From Neorickettsia helminthoeca str. Oregon (lineage in GTDB: Bacteria; Pseudomonadota; Alphaproteobacteria; Rickettsiales; Anaplasmataceae), in contig NZ_CP007481.1 of the NCBI RefSeq assembly GCF_000632985.1, forward strand, positions 124,001 through 188,000: a stretch of DNA of 64,000 bases, read 5' to 3'. The position numbers and the translations under genes are program-made. Position 1 is the first letter of the stretch. Every line of letters begins with the position of its first letter. This document shows, one piece after another, positions 35,264-44,585 of the stretch. The notes under the pieces are model-generated. The model was not told where the DNA came from and searched no databases. It saw only the letters and a program-made list of their open reading frames with translations.

Positions 35264-35956
35264 CTAAGTAAGTGTATTTGTTCTGTTGATAGTGCTGTCA
35301 CAGCCATCTCTTAGGGTTGTGATTTCCTGTAAGAGCCTGGTCGATATAGGTTTCCCTTTGCGAAGTGCTTCTCTATCCAGCAGACTGATAAATTCTATAA
35401 CTGATTCTATTGATCTCTCCACACGATGCAGTATCAGATCAACAATTCTCTCAGGGACCCTAATCTGACGTAAATAAAACTGCTTCCTTACAATAACACG
35501 TAACAATTCATCATCCGGCGATGGAATTGTGAATGTCGTAGTCGCGCGCAGCCTTGAACGTAGGTCAGGTAATACATTTGAGAATTCCAGACTTCTTGTA
35601 GTCATCAGAAGCATTTTTTTATTTTCCACGGCGTTATTGTAGATGTGGAGTAGTGCTTCAATTTCCGCTTGAGTCTTTAATTCATCTATATCATCGACGA
35701 GACAGTTATGATACATCGAAAATGTCGTTTCTTTCTCCAAATTGGAGAGGATGCGTGCATTGTGCTTCGATACCCAAATCCTTCCTATATGTGTCTTCCC
35801 GGATTTAGAATCCCCCTTGATGATGATTGGCGGCTGATGTGACTGATTTCCAATCACGGAATTATACACTTCTGCATTGCTGTCAGAGATGAAATAGTCC
35901 ACCTCTGAATAATCATTTTTCCTTTCTGGGTGATCAATGAGTATCAACTGTTTCAT
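35264..35956 (-). CDS. hdaA: Hda/HdaA-like DnaA-related ATPase regulator of replication initiation
   Basis: A 230-residue AAA+ protein resembling the DnaA ATPase domain without the DNA-binding domain IV, as in Hda, which converts DnaA-ATP to DnaA-ADP on the clamp. Walker A is GDSKSGKTH (48-56), Walker B CLVDDIDEL (85-93) and a sensor arginine segment is LPDLRSRLRAT. The N-terminus MKQLILI resembles the QLxLP-type clamp-binding motif of Hda, and dnaN is in this window. It overlaps the end of the upstream PerM gene by 23 bases, a pairing also seen in other alphaproteobacteria. Confidence 0.8.
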   Translation of the reverse strand: MKQLILIDHPERKNDYSEVDYFISDSNAEVYNSVIGNQSHQPPIIIKGDSKSGKTHIGRIWVSKHNARILSNLEKETTFSMYHNCLVDDIDELKTQAEIEALLHIYNNAVENKKMLLMTTRSLEFSNVLPDLRSRLRATTTFTIPSPDDELLRVIVRKQFYLRQIRVPERIVDLILHRVERSIESVIEFISLLDREALRKGKPISTRLLQEITTLRDGCDSTINRTNTLT

Positions 35957-36917
35957 CTATGTAGTATGAGCTTTCCTTATAATATGCGACACCCAACCGA
36001 ACAAATCCCGCAGCTATGGATGCAAAAGGTACTGCTAAAAGTATACCAGTAAATCCAAACAGGATACCTCCAATCGTGATCGCGAATATAATCCAAAGTG
36101 GATGTAAATTCACACTTTTACTCAAAAGTTTTGGGGATAGAATCATACTCTCTGTTATACCGCATGCAATGAAGATTAGGGTTATGGGTAGCACATCGAG
36201 AACATTCGAAGCATTAGAGAAAGCTACTAAGTGCGCGATAACCAGTCCAGTTATATTCCCAAGATAAGGTATGATTGTGAGTATGCCTGTCGAGACACCG
36301 ATGAGAAAGTAATATGGTAGGCCAGCGAAAAATAACAGAACTGTATATAAGATCGCGAGAATAAGGGAGATTTTCGCTTGTCCTGAAAGATATCCAGATA
36401 TACTCGCACTTATCAATTGCGCATCGATTTTGAAAGCTTTCCTATACCTTAAAGGTACCATTTCCCTTACCGAGGAGACTATGACAGGCCAATCGTCGAG
36501 TAAGTAGAATGTAATTAGCGGAGTAAAGATCACCAAGATGATGCCATTTGCAACCGCAAGTGTGGAGTCCCATAAATGCTGAGTAATTTGCGAAGAAAGT
36601 TGTGGTAGGAGTGCTAATGTATAGTCCAGCACTGATGCTATCCCTTGTGTTTCGAGGAAATTGTATAAGTTTGGAGCAACAGTCTGCAGGTGCTTGTTGA
36701 TCGAAGCAAGAAGCTGTGGAGCTCCACTCAGAAAAAGGATAAGTTGATGATACAGCAGCGGCAGAGCTAGTGACAATATTATGACAACTAGAATGCTTAA
36801 GAGAGTCACTATGAAGAAAGAAGCAAGCTTCCGTGAACCCAGCATGATAGCTAATTTTGTTGTATATCCTTCGAGAAAACATGCAAAGATAAAAGCAAAT
36901 ACAAAAGCTAAGAGCAT
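35934..36917 (-). CDS. AI-2E/PerM-family transporter
   Basis: A 327-residue integral membrane protein with a two-helix N-terminus, a soluble linker, and the C-terminal block of helices with FTPLITFYLLDDWP, LSGQAKISLILAILYT and IIPYLGNITG typical of PerM proteins. Some members export autoinducer-2 or act as Na+/H+ antiporters; the substrate here is unknown. A stop codon lies seven codons before the ATG, so the start is well bounded. It overlaps hda. Confidence 0.85.
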   Translation of the reverse strand: MLLAFVFAFIFACFLEGYTTKLAIMLGSRKLASFFIVTLLSILVVIILSLALPLLYHQLILFLSGAPQLLASINKHLQTVAPNLYNFLETQGIASVLDYTLALLPQLSSQITQHLWDSTLAVANGIILVIFTPLITFYLLDDWPVIVSSVREMVPLRYRKAFKIDAQLISASISGYLSGQAKISLILAILYTVLLFFAGLPYYFLIGVSTGILTIIPYLGNITGLVIAHLVAFSNASNVLDVLPITLIFIACGITESMILSPKLLSKSVNLHPLWIIFAITIGGILFGFTGILLAVPFASIAAGFVRLGVAYYKESSYYIDETVDTH

Positions 36918-37109
36918 AAGATACGGAATCTGCGTCTAGGTGAGTTTATAACAGTAACATTTTTGTGTGCAAATTAAACTTAACAGTCTGATAATGCACA
37001 CAATTCTGTCTGAATTGATTGTACACCACGGTCAATTTACTTTTCTCTCCACGTCCGAGTAGCGCAAGTATTACTCTTCAGTTTAGCAGATCATTGCTGT
37101 AGTGTGGGC

Positions 37110-40100
37110 TCATTTAGTTTTTGGTTTATCAGGCATGAGCATCAGCAGAGCAGGTGTCAGGAACAACGTCAGAATAGTCGTAAAAGATAATCCTCCAGCT
37201 ACAGTGGTTGAGAGACTTTGCCACCACTGTGTCGCTGGTGCTCCGTATGTGATCCCGAAGTTTATAAAATCTATAGTAATGCACCCTACCATTGGTAATA
37301 GCCCTAACACTGTTGTTCCAGAAGTGAGTAATATTGGTCTGAATCTGGATAATGCAGCCCTCATAATCGAGTGCTTCTTATCCTCAGATTCACTTGCATA
37401 GTCGTTATATGCATCAATGAGGAGTATATTGTTATTCACCACAATGCCCGCCAGAGAAATGATCCCTATACCACTCATGACAACTATGAACGGCTGATGT
37501 GTGATTAGCAAACCTAAAATTACTCCACCAGTCGATAAAACCACTGCGGCGATGATAATGAAAACCTGATAAAAACTGTTGAACTGTAATAACAGTATTA
37601 ATATCATGCAGAATACTGAAGCAACAAATGCTACTAACAAAAAGCGTGAAGTCTCCTCTTGTTCCTGTTGCTCGCCTTTGAACCTAATACTTAACGATGA
37701 TAATTCTGGCCGGTTTTTAATTGCTTTCTCTAATGTGCTCACTATGTTATGTGCCAGGAATCCAGGCAATACATCTGCATGTATGTGTATTGTCGGATCA
37801 GAGTTTACACGCTTCACTGAAGTGACTTTGTTTTCAGGCTTTATTGTCAGGAATGACGATAACGGCACTAGGCCATTATGCGAAGGAATCATCATATTCA
37901 TTACTGATGCTACGTTTCTCTCCTTTTCAGGGAGAACTAATAGGATGTCCAATTTCTCATCATAGTCGTCTCCCCTGTATTCACCAACAAGTGCACCCTT
38001 AGTTGCGAGCATAACATAGTGTCCAATAGTAGCTGTATCAACCCCATATAGACTAGCCTTCTTCTTATCTATCACTATAGACCAGCCAAGTTTTTCAGTT
38101 ATGGCATCATCCGTAATACTCGTTGCGCCTTTTATATTAGTAATGAGACTCTTAATGACCATAGCGCCATGTCTGACATTTTCATATGACGTGCCGCTTA
38201 CAGCAATTTTGATTGGCTTCTCCTGTATAGGGCCATCCCTCTGGATTAGAAGCTCGAACTGTATTCCTTCAATTGAAGCAATTTTTTCTTCCACCTCACT
38301 GTTGATCTCACGGACAGTCCTACGTTTCTTCCAGTCGATTAATTCGATTTGTATCTTTCCTATCGCATCATTGTCTAGTGTCCCGATCGTTGTATAACAG
38401 GTTTTTATTCCAGGCAACGAACAAATTTTCTCCTCAGCACTTTCGACAATTTGCCTCTTTTGCTTGAGTGTGAGGTTATCACTTGCCTTGATCAAGACTG
38501 TAGTACTCTTCGGATCTACGTTAGGTAAAAATTGGAATCCCTTACCGAAAAACCAGTAACCTACTATACCAAGTAACACAATCATCAGAATTGATGTAAT
38601 CAGTGTTTTGGGGTAGTCCAAGAATTTATCTAATAACTTGTAATATTTTGCATGTATACCACTCATTGCGCTTGCATCCCCTGAGTCTATTGCAGCGATT
38701 CTTTTTATCTTGTCTGGGTCTGAGGTTGATGGGGTACCTATCATGCTTCCTAGTACCGGTGTGAATACTATGGACATTACCACTGATGCAGAGAGCGTAA
38801 AAATCAGCGTAATCGGAAGAAATTTCATGAATTTCCCTGCCAAGCCCGGCCAGAAAAGGAGAGGTACTAGTACTATCAAAGTCGTGCCGGTAGAGGATAA
38901 TACGGGCCAGAACATTTTTGCAGCTGCTGCACGATATGCAAGTGTAGGTGAAAGACCAACAAGCATTTTCCTATCGGCATACTCATTGACTATTACTGCT
39001 GCATCTACAATCATCCCAATTGACATGATTAGGCTGAACAGAACTACGATATTCATCGTGAATCCCATTACGTAAATCAGAAGCACTCCGACAAGAAGGG
39101 AACCTGGTATTGTAAAAGCTGTCATGAATGCTATTTTCCATCCTATGTAGATAGCCATCACTCCTACCACCAAGATGGTCGTCAATATGACATTATTTTT
39201 CAAATCTATTAGTACCTCTGTGACCTCTTTTGAAGTATCAAACTCTATTGAGATCCGCACACCCTCGGATAGAGTTCTTTTCAGTGATATTACTTCCGCG
39301 TTTACCTGTTGGATGGTTTCTAAAAGGTTTTTTCCGATCATTTTGGACACCTCAACAACGATTGTGTCCACCCCGTTGATCCTTGAGATGCTTTTTTCTT
39401 TTTCAAGTACCGTTTCGACCTTTGCTACATCACCAATGGTTAAGAGGCTGTCTCCATGAGCCAATACAGGGAGCTCCTTAATTTTATTTACTTGTTCGAC
39501 TAAACCATTCACCGAGATCGAGTACTCAGTGCCAGGGAAACTCCCAGAAGGAATGAGAATATTATTCTGTGTTAATGTCTGGACAATGTTATGCATGCTT
39601 ATGTTGTATGCCATCAGCATTTTTGGATCGACTGTAATCTCTACAATCGTATTGCGTTTTCCGATCATCTTAGTTGAAAGCACATTCGGAAGAGAATTCA
39701 GTCTTTTCTGGAGTTTTGACGCAATTTTTAATGTCTCTTCCGTTCCAAGATCACTCGAAACCACTACTGCCACCACCGGTATCAATTCTGTGCTGATGCG
39801 TTTTATAGTCGGTCTGAAAGTATTATTTGGTAATTTATTCATTACCTTGTCCAGCTCGTCTCTTATACTTGCTATGGCTTTCGCACTATCGAATCCAAAA
39901 TCAAACTCCATCAGTATGTGCGATGTATTTTCCATCGACTGTGATGTGATTTCTTTGAGATGCTCTATAGAACGAAGTGAATCCTCAAGTTGCTGTGAGA
40001 GAAATTTAGCACTGTCCTTAGCCGAAATTCCGCCTAGAACCGTATTCACCAGAATATATGGTACTTCCGCACTAGGTGCTTGTTCTTTCGGAATCACGAA

Positions 40101-40181
40101 GCAGGCATAAGATCCAAAAGCGATCAAGATCAACCAAAGCACTATGACCGCTTTGTTTCTTTTCAATAAAAAGTCCAACAT
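37110..40181 (-). CDS. RND-family efflux transporter (AcrB-type inner-membrane pump)
   Basis: A 1023-residue proton-driven pump with 12 predicted helices and two large periplasmic loops, matching the ACR_tran family. The TM4 motif reads IGMIVDAAVIVNEY: the first proton-relay Asp (393) is present but the second is Ala, as also in CusA-type pumps; the TM10 lysine position is in VVNNNILLID and is Asn. No membrane-fusion or TolC-like gene is adjacent, unlike typical tripartite pump operons. ATG 40181 is preferred over TTG 40193. Flanking gaps at 36918-37109 and 40182-40441 contain no supported gene. Confidence 0.88.
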   Translation of the reverse strand: MLDFLLKRNKAVIVLWLILIAFGSYACFVIPKEQAPSAEVPYILVNTVLGGISAKDSAKFLSQQLEDSLRSIEHLKEITSQSMENTSHILMEFDFGFDSAKAIASIRDELDKVMNKLPNNTFRPTIKRISTELIPVVAVVVSSDLGTEETLKIASKLQKRLNSLPNVLSTKMIGKRNTIVEITVDPKMLMAYNISMHNIVQTLTQNNILIPSGSFPGTEYSISVNGLVEQVNKIKELPVLAHGDSLLTIGDVAKVETVLEKEKSISRINGVDTIVVEVSKMIGKNLLETIQQVNAEVISLKRTLSEGVRISIEFDTSKEVTEVLIDLKNNVILTTILVVGVMAIYIGWKIAFMTAFTIPGSLLVGVLLIYVMGFTMNIVVLFSLIMSIGMIVDAAVIVNEYADRKMLVGLSPTLAYRAAAAKMFWPVLSSTGTTLIVLVPLLFWPGLAGKFMKFLPITLIFTLSASVVMSIVFTPVLGSMIGTPSTSDPDKIKRIAAIDSGDASAMSGIHAKYYKLLDKFLDYPKTLITSILMIVLLGIVGYWFFGKGFQFLPNVDPKSTTVLIKASDNLTLKQKRQIVESAEEKICSLPGIKTCYTTIGTLDNDAIGKIQIELIDWKKRRTVREINSEVEEKIASIEGIQFELLIQRDGPIQEKPIKIAVSGTSYENVRHGAMVIKSLITNIKGATSITDDAITEKLGWSIVIDKKKASLYGVDTATIGHYVMLATKGALVGEYRGDDYDEKLDILLVLPEKERNVASVMNMMIPSHNGLVPLSSFLTIKPENKVTSVKRVNSDPTIHIHADVLPGFLAHNIVSTLEKAIKNRPELSSLSIRFKGEQQEQEETSRFLLVAFVASVFCMILILLLQFNSFYQVFIIIAAVVLSTGGVILGLLITHQPFIVVMSGIGIISLAGIVVNNNILLIDAYNDYASESEDKKHSIMRAALSRFRPILLTSGTTVLGLLPMVGCITIDFINFGITYGAPATQWWQSLSTTVAGGLSFTTILTLFLTPALLMLMPDKPKTK

Positions 40182-40441
40182 CAACTCAATCAAGATGAAA
40201 TCATGTCGATTCTAGACTGATACGGCTTAGAGCTCTTAGTACTATCTACGATAGGGGAGGGAAGCATTAGGAGTATCAACTTAGTGGTTCAAAGATACCA
40301 TATGTAACTCAGCAAGTGCTAGCATGTAACTTTGACCCATACTGAAACCCCCATATCAAGTGATGTCCAGCATCATGTTCCATCTTCTACGATTTTAGAT
40401 ATGAATCTGGGATCTTTAAGGTATCTACCAGTGTAAGGATC

Positions 40442-41803
40442 TCACTTGATGGGATAGTCACCTGTGAAACAAGCATCGCAGAAGTTTTTTCGTACATCAC
40501 TACCTGAGACTGCTTTATAGAGTCCTTCCAGACTCAAGAAATATAGGCTTGTCGCACCTAAATATTTTCTTACCTCTTCGACTGAAAGATTAGCTGAGAT
40601 TAAATCCTTTTTATTTGGAGTATCCACGCCATAATAACAAGGATTCATCATTCGTGGACTTGCTATCTTTACATGGATTTCTTCGGTTCCTGCTTCCCAC
40701 AACATGGCGATCAGGAGCTTAAGGGTGGTACCCCTCACTATACTATCGTCTATCAAAATGATTTTCTTGGACTGCAGCAATTCCCTATTTGCATTATGTT
40801 TCAGTTTGACTCTAATGCGCCTGAGGTCTTGTGTTGGTTCTATGAAACTCCTACCTGAATAATAATTTTTTGTTATAGCAAGCTCTAGTGGTATACCTGA
40901 AGTCTCTGCATATCCGATACTGGAAACCATTCCAGAGTCTAATACAGGAACTACCATATCAGATTTGGTATTACTTTCATGTGCCAGCTGCATTCCTATT
41001 TTCTTTCTGGATGTGTATACGCTTCGACCCTCTAGTAGACTATCAGGTCTGGAAAAATATACATATTCGAATATGCAGAATTTCCTCTCCTTTCTTTCAA
41101 GTGGGAAGTGTGATATTACGTCATTAGTCTTTATTTCGAGCAGCTCACCGGGTGCAACGTCTCGTACGAAAGTTGCTTTGAGAATATCAAGTGCGCAGGT
41201 TTCGGAAGTTATGACTATCGCATCTCCCAATCTACCCAAGCTCAGCGGTCTTACACCGTGTGGATCTCTCACTGCAAAGACTTCGTTGTTTATCAATAAA
41301 ACCAATGAATATGCGCCTTTTACCTGCTGTAATGCCTCTGTGATTTTTCCTATATAGGTTTCTTCCTTTGATAAGGCTAGTAAATGTACTAGTACTTCGG
41401 TATCGACATCTGATTCGAAAATACAGCCCCTCTTTTTTAGAATTTCCCTCAGCTCATCAGCATTGATAAGGTTACCGTTATGCGCTATGGCTATTTCACC
41501 GAAAGGGCACCTCAAGTAGACTGGCTGGGAGAAACTAGCGTTCCCACTCGTTGAATATCTGACATGGCCTATAGCTTTGTCGGAAGAACACTTAGGTACG
41601 TCAGCACTATTAGCCATGACCGTCCCCAAGCGATGTGTGACATTTATCTTGCCGTCAACCGAAGATGCCACACCGAATGCTTCGTGACCTCTATGTTGCA
41701 GGGCATGGAGCCCCGTGAGACAGAGTTCCGCTGCATCAGGGACTCCTGTGACGCAGATAACTCCACATTTTTCCTGCAGTTTTGCTTGGTCACTTATCTT
41801 CAT
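40442..41803 (-). CDS. purF: Amidophosphoribosyltransferase (Fe-S type)
   Basis: First committed step of purine synthesis (PRPP + Gln to phosphoribosylamine). The N-terminal Ntn domain starts after a short propeptide at Cys13 (EKCGVICV); the PRPP loop reads IILIDDSIVRGTTLK. Cysteines corresponding to the four Fe-S ligands of the Bacillus enzyme are visible (FCIFEYVYFSRPDS, NPCYYGVDT and CDACFTGDYP), so a [4Fe-4S]-bearing enzyme is likely. It has 453 residues from ATG 41803; a GTG 18 bases upstream is possible. It overlaps the small frame that follows efp. Confidence 0.93.
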   Translation of the reverse strand: MKISDQAKLQEKCGVICVTGVPDAAELCLTGLHALQHRGHEAFGVASSVDGKINVTHRLGTVMANSADVPKCSSDKAIGHVRYSTSGNASFSQPVYLRCPFGEIAIAHNGNLINADELREILKKRGCIFESDVDTEVLVHLLALSKEETYIGKITEALQQVKGAYSLVLLINNEVFAVRDPHGVRPLSLGRLGDAIVITSETCALDILKATFVRDVAPGELLEIKTNDVISHFPLERKERKFCIFEYVYFSRPDSLLEGRSVYTSRKKIGMQLAHESNTKSDMVVPVLDSGMVSSIGYAETSGIPLELAITKNYYSGRSFIEPTQDLRRIRVKLKHNANRELLQSKKIILIDDSIVRGTTLKLLIAMLWEAGTEEIHVKIASPRMMNPCYYGVDTPNKKDLISANLSVEEVRKYLGATSLYFLSLEGLYKAVSGSDVRKNFCDACFTGDYPIK

Positions 41804-42014
41804 GATTTTGTTCTTCTTCACTTAAGTTATTTTGCTGTGTGGAGGAATCTCGATGTATTAGGTCATAGAGCCTCATCCTTGCGCTGTTCGGAGCAAAGCT
41901 ATCCGGACTGTAACGTTTTTTGCAATCTACACACTGCTTTGTGATCACGGGGAGCGTAAGTTGCGAATGTGCATCCAGGTCACTGATCAATGATAAAAGA
42001 GCTCCCTCAATCAT
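41790..42014 (-). CDS. Small coupled protein between efp and purF (hypothetical)
   Basis: A 74-residue frame whose ATG overlaps the efp stop as ATGA and whose 3' end overlaps the start of purF, an arrangement that suggests translational coupling in an efp-orf-purF operon. The sequence has a hydrophobic start, then CVDCKKRYSPDS with a CxxC pair, and a polar Gln/Glu/His-rich tail. I recognise no family. It could be a genuine small protein or a remnant of a larger gene whose 3' part was lost. Confidence 0.5.
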   Translation of the reverse strand: MIEGALLSLISDLDAHSQLTLPVITKQCVDCKKRYSPDSFAPNSARMRLYDLIHRDSSTQQNNLSEEEQNHEDK

Positions 42015-42586
42015 TTCTCGGCACGTTCGACATAAGTTCCGTCTTCAGTTTTCACGACTACCTGGTCCCCAATTTTGATAAAAGGAGGGACCATTACCTT
42101 CAATAGGCCACCGTTTAAGGTAGCAGGTTTGTATGAGGATGTTATAGTCTGCCCTTTGATGTAGGGCTCTGTCTCCTCGACTGTGTAGACTAGATTGTCT
42201 TTGAGTCTCACTCCTACGACTTTCTCATTGTGCTTGAGCAGCTTCACACAAACGTCTTCCTTAAGATATTTTGATACGCCCTCAAACAAGGAGGCATCAA
42301 TAGAGATCTGTTCATAATTTGATAGGTTCATCAATATGACGCTCTTAGCTTCACTGAAGAGGTATTGGTATTCCTCCTCGTCAATGAAAGCTTTGAAAAC
42401 TACTTCTTCTGACCTAAATCTGTGATTCAGCTTAGTAGCGCCGTCTATACTTTTCATTTCGACGTTCACGAATGCACCACCTTTACCAGGTTTCACATGC
42501 TCACGCTTCAGTACATAATAGAGGCCGTTCTTATGTTCAAGGATATTACCGACCTTGATATCATTTCCCAGTATTTTTTGCGACAT
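42011..42586 (-). CDS. efp: Translation elongation factor P
   Basis: Relieves ribosome stalling at polyproline stretches. The 191 residues comprise the KOW-like N domain with the KPGKGGAF loop carrying the Lys that is usually modified, followed by two OB domains ending MVPPFIKIGDQVVVKTEDG. Length is standard. It is the first gene of the apparent efp-orf74-purF run. Confidence 0.95.
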   Translation of the reverse strand: MSQKILGNDIKVGNILEHKNGLYYVLKREHVKPGKGGAFVNVEMKSIDGATKLNHRFRSEEVVFKAFIDEEEYQYLFSEAKSVILMNLSNYEQISIDASLFEGVSKYLKEDVCVKLLKHNEKVVGVRLKDNLVYTVEETEPYIKGQTITSSYKPATLNGGLLKVMVPPFIKIGDQVVVKTEDGTYVERAEK

Positions 42587-42695
42587 AATAAAACGAAAGA
42601 AGAAGGCAGCGACACGATGTTACCCGGAAAACAAGATATTTTCAATATATAGGTACCTGATCGCAGCCCGCAAAAGGATTAACGTAACAGATAGT

Positions 42696-43094
42696 TCAGT
42701 CTTTCTTGCTCTCTGAGGCAGAGAAGGCTTTCCGTAACTTCAGTAGCGCCTTTTTGGAGTCCCCATCTGCACTTCCTTCTCTACTAATGTGGGTTGCCTT
42801 TTCGTTCGTCATGGTTATCTTCTTGACGTCTTTGACGATTTCACCATCGAAAGTCACCTGTATCACTGTGGATGAATAGTTGTTTCTCAATCCCACAGAA
42901 TCTGAGCGTGTATTTATCCTCACGTAGTACCAGTTGTTACCGTCGATCAAAGTTGGATCACCTGACATTATCTGCACTACCGCCTTACGCTCCCCAATCT
43001 TGATTGGACTTTCTGTTAGGTAGCCATGTATGGCATTCCTATACGTACATGAGGGAACCAACAGTAACAAGAGAGTAAAGATATATTTTTTCAT
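42696..43094 (-). CDS. bamE: BamE/SmpA-like outer-membrane lipoprotein
   Basis: A 132-residue lipoprotein: signal peptide MKKYIFTLLLLLVPSC with the lipidated Cys16. The SmpA/OmlA pattern follows (AVVQIMSGDPTLIDGNNWYYVR, then IQVTFDGEIVKDVKKI). BamE supports outer-membrane protein insertion by the BAM complex. An in-frame upstream start at 43145 would bury the signal peptide and is rejected. The C-terminal 35 residues are charged and variable. Confidence 0.75.
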   Translation of the reverse strand: MKKYIFTLLLLLVPSCTYRNAIHGYLTESPIKIGERKAVVQIMSGDPTLIDGNNWYYVRINTRSDSVGLRNNYSSTVIQVTFDGEIVKDVKKITMTNEKATHISREGSADGDSKKALLKLRKAFSASESKKD

Positions 43095-43318
43095 ATCAAA
43101 GAAAAAGCGACGCCGCCCTAAGACTTCCAGCAGTGATAACGGCAAAGCCTCGGGTGACCGATCACCCTACCACCCAGAAGGCTTAATAAATTAATTCTAG
43201 GATGAGTACAACAAAACAAATGAACTCACACACATCTAGAATCTACTAAATTTCGTTCAAAATTACAATTGTGCCTTTTGAAATCGAAGCGGCGGATTTG
43301 TGCAGGAAATCAGGCACG

Positions 43319-43347
43319 TTGACAATGTGATGCTTTCCAGAATAAGT
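43319..43347 (+). promoter_or_regulatory. Candidate promoter of the dicarboxylate symporter-recF operon
   Basis: Perfect TTGACA (43319-43324), a 17-base spacer and ATAAGT (43342-43347). The sequence ttccagaataagt recurs about 42 bases downstream. Both lie in the 43095-43433 gap, which holds no supported gene. Confidence 0.45.
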
Positions 43348-43433
43348 GAATAGCAATAAAATTAAGCTATACAATTTCCAGAATAAGTAGTAGAATCCCA
43401 GCAGTTGAGAATTCCAGAAGTCACATAAAAGAA

Positions 43434-44585
43434 ATGCGCATCCTCAATTTGATCACCATATCGCTGATTGTTGCTATCATCTTGTTCCTTGGGTACATTC
43501 CCATGGATGTGCGTTCTGCTATGTATGCGGTGAGCCTGACAATACAAGATGTCATCCTAATGATTCTTCCTTTTATCATCTTCAGTTTCATATTAGATCT
43601 GATCATTAAGATGAGAGCTAAGGCATCCGGTTTACTGTTTCTATTTGTGGTAGCGGTAGTTATATCGAATACTACGGCAATTTGCTTAGCCTACTTCATA
43701 GGCAACTTCTTCTTGCCAAGCGTAGAAAATGTTGTAAGTGGATCTACGGTAAAGCTTATTCCTATGTGGAGGCTATATCTGCCACAACTGCTTCCGACTG
43801 AGTATGCAATGCCTTTGAGTGTGGTTATAGGTGTGATGCTACTCGTTTTTTTTGGGGAAAAAGTCAATTCTTTGAATACAAAAATCTACAATGCGTGTGA
43901 TTTCCTATTGAATAAGGTAGTTATGCCGGTGATTCCGGTTTTCATTGCTGGTCTGGCTGTAAAGATCGTGAGTGACAAAATGTTACAACCGATTGTGGAT
44001 CACTATTCAGTGATTCTCCTCATTGTATTACTTAGCTCTATTACTTATTCGTCGATTTGGTATCTTGCCCTTGTTGGTAAAAGAATAGGTTCGGTGTTGG
44101 TGAACATCGCTCCTTCCTTAGTGACGGCATTTACTACGATGTCGAGCGCAGTGACTCTACCATCTCTTCTTGTGGCGACCAGAAAGAACACAGATGATTC
44201 TTATGTTGCTAGCGCGATATTGCCTCCAGCCGTGAATTTCCATGTTATGGGAGATACTTTTAATATCACTATTACAGTCATTGCAATTCTTTTTACGTTC
44301 ACTGGTAAGGTGCTTGGTATCTCTGATTTGATGATCTACATTTTCTATTTCATCATTTACAGATTCGCTACGGTTGGAATTCCTGGTGGAGGGATAATCA
44401 TTTTGTTACCTTTTTTCAGTGAGAAATTCGGTTTCACTCCTGAAATGCTGACTTTGATCACCACCTTGTATGTGGTTTTTGATCCTTTTCAAACAGTGCT
44501 GAATATTTTCGGAAACGGTGCTTTTGCGATCTTCTTTAGTAAGATATACAGAGTTAAAGAACAGAAACCACCAGAAAACGGATGA
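43434..44585 (+). CDS. Dicarboxylate/amino acid:cation symporter (DAACS family)
   Basis: A 383-residue inner-membrane symporter. The family's serine-rich reentrant hairpin is seen as TAFTTMSSAVTLPSLL and the substrate/cation site as NFHVMGDTFNI; a VGIPGGGIIILLPFF segment forms the second hairpin. Likely substrates are Glu, Asp or C4-dicarboxylates from the host cytosol, coupled to Na+ or H+; the exact one cannot be read. It overlaps recF by 4 bases (ATGA), so the two are translationally coupled. Confidence 0.85.
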   Translation: MRILNLITISLIVAIILFLGYIPMDVRSAMYAVSLTIQDVILMILPFIIFSFILDLIIKMRAKASGLLFLFVVAVVISNTTAICLAYFIGNFFLPSVENVVSGSTVKLIPMWRLYLPQLLPTEYAMPLSVVIGVMLLVFFGEKVNSLNTKIYNACDFLLNKVVMPVIPVFIAGLAVKIVSDKMLQPIVDHYSVILLIVLLSSITYSSIWYLALVGKRIGSVLVNIAPSLVTAFTTMSSAVTLPSLLVATRKNTDDSYVASAILPPAVNFHVMGDTFNITITVIAILFTFTGKVLGISDLMIYIFYFIIYRFATVGIPGGGIIILLPFFSEKFGFTPEMLTLITTLYVVFDPFQTVLNIFGNGAFAIFFSKIYRVKEQKPPENG

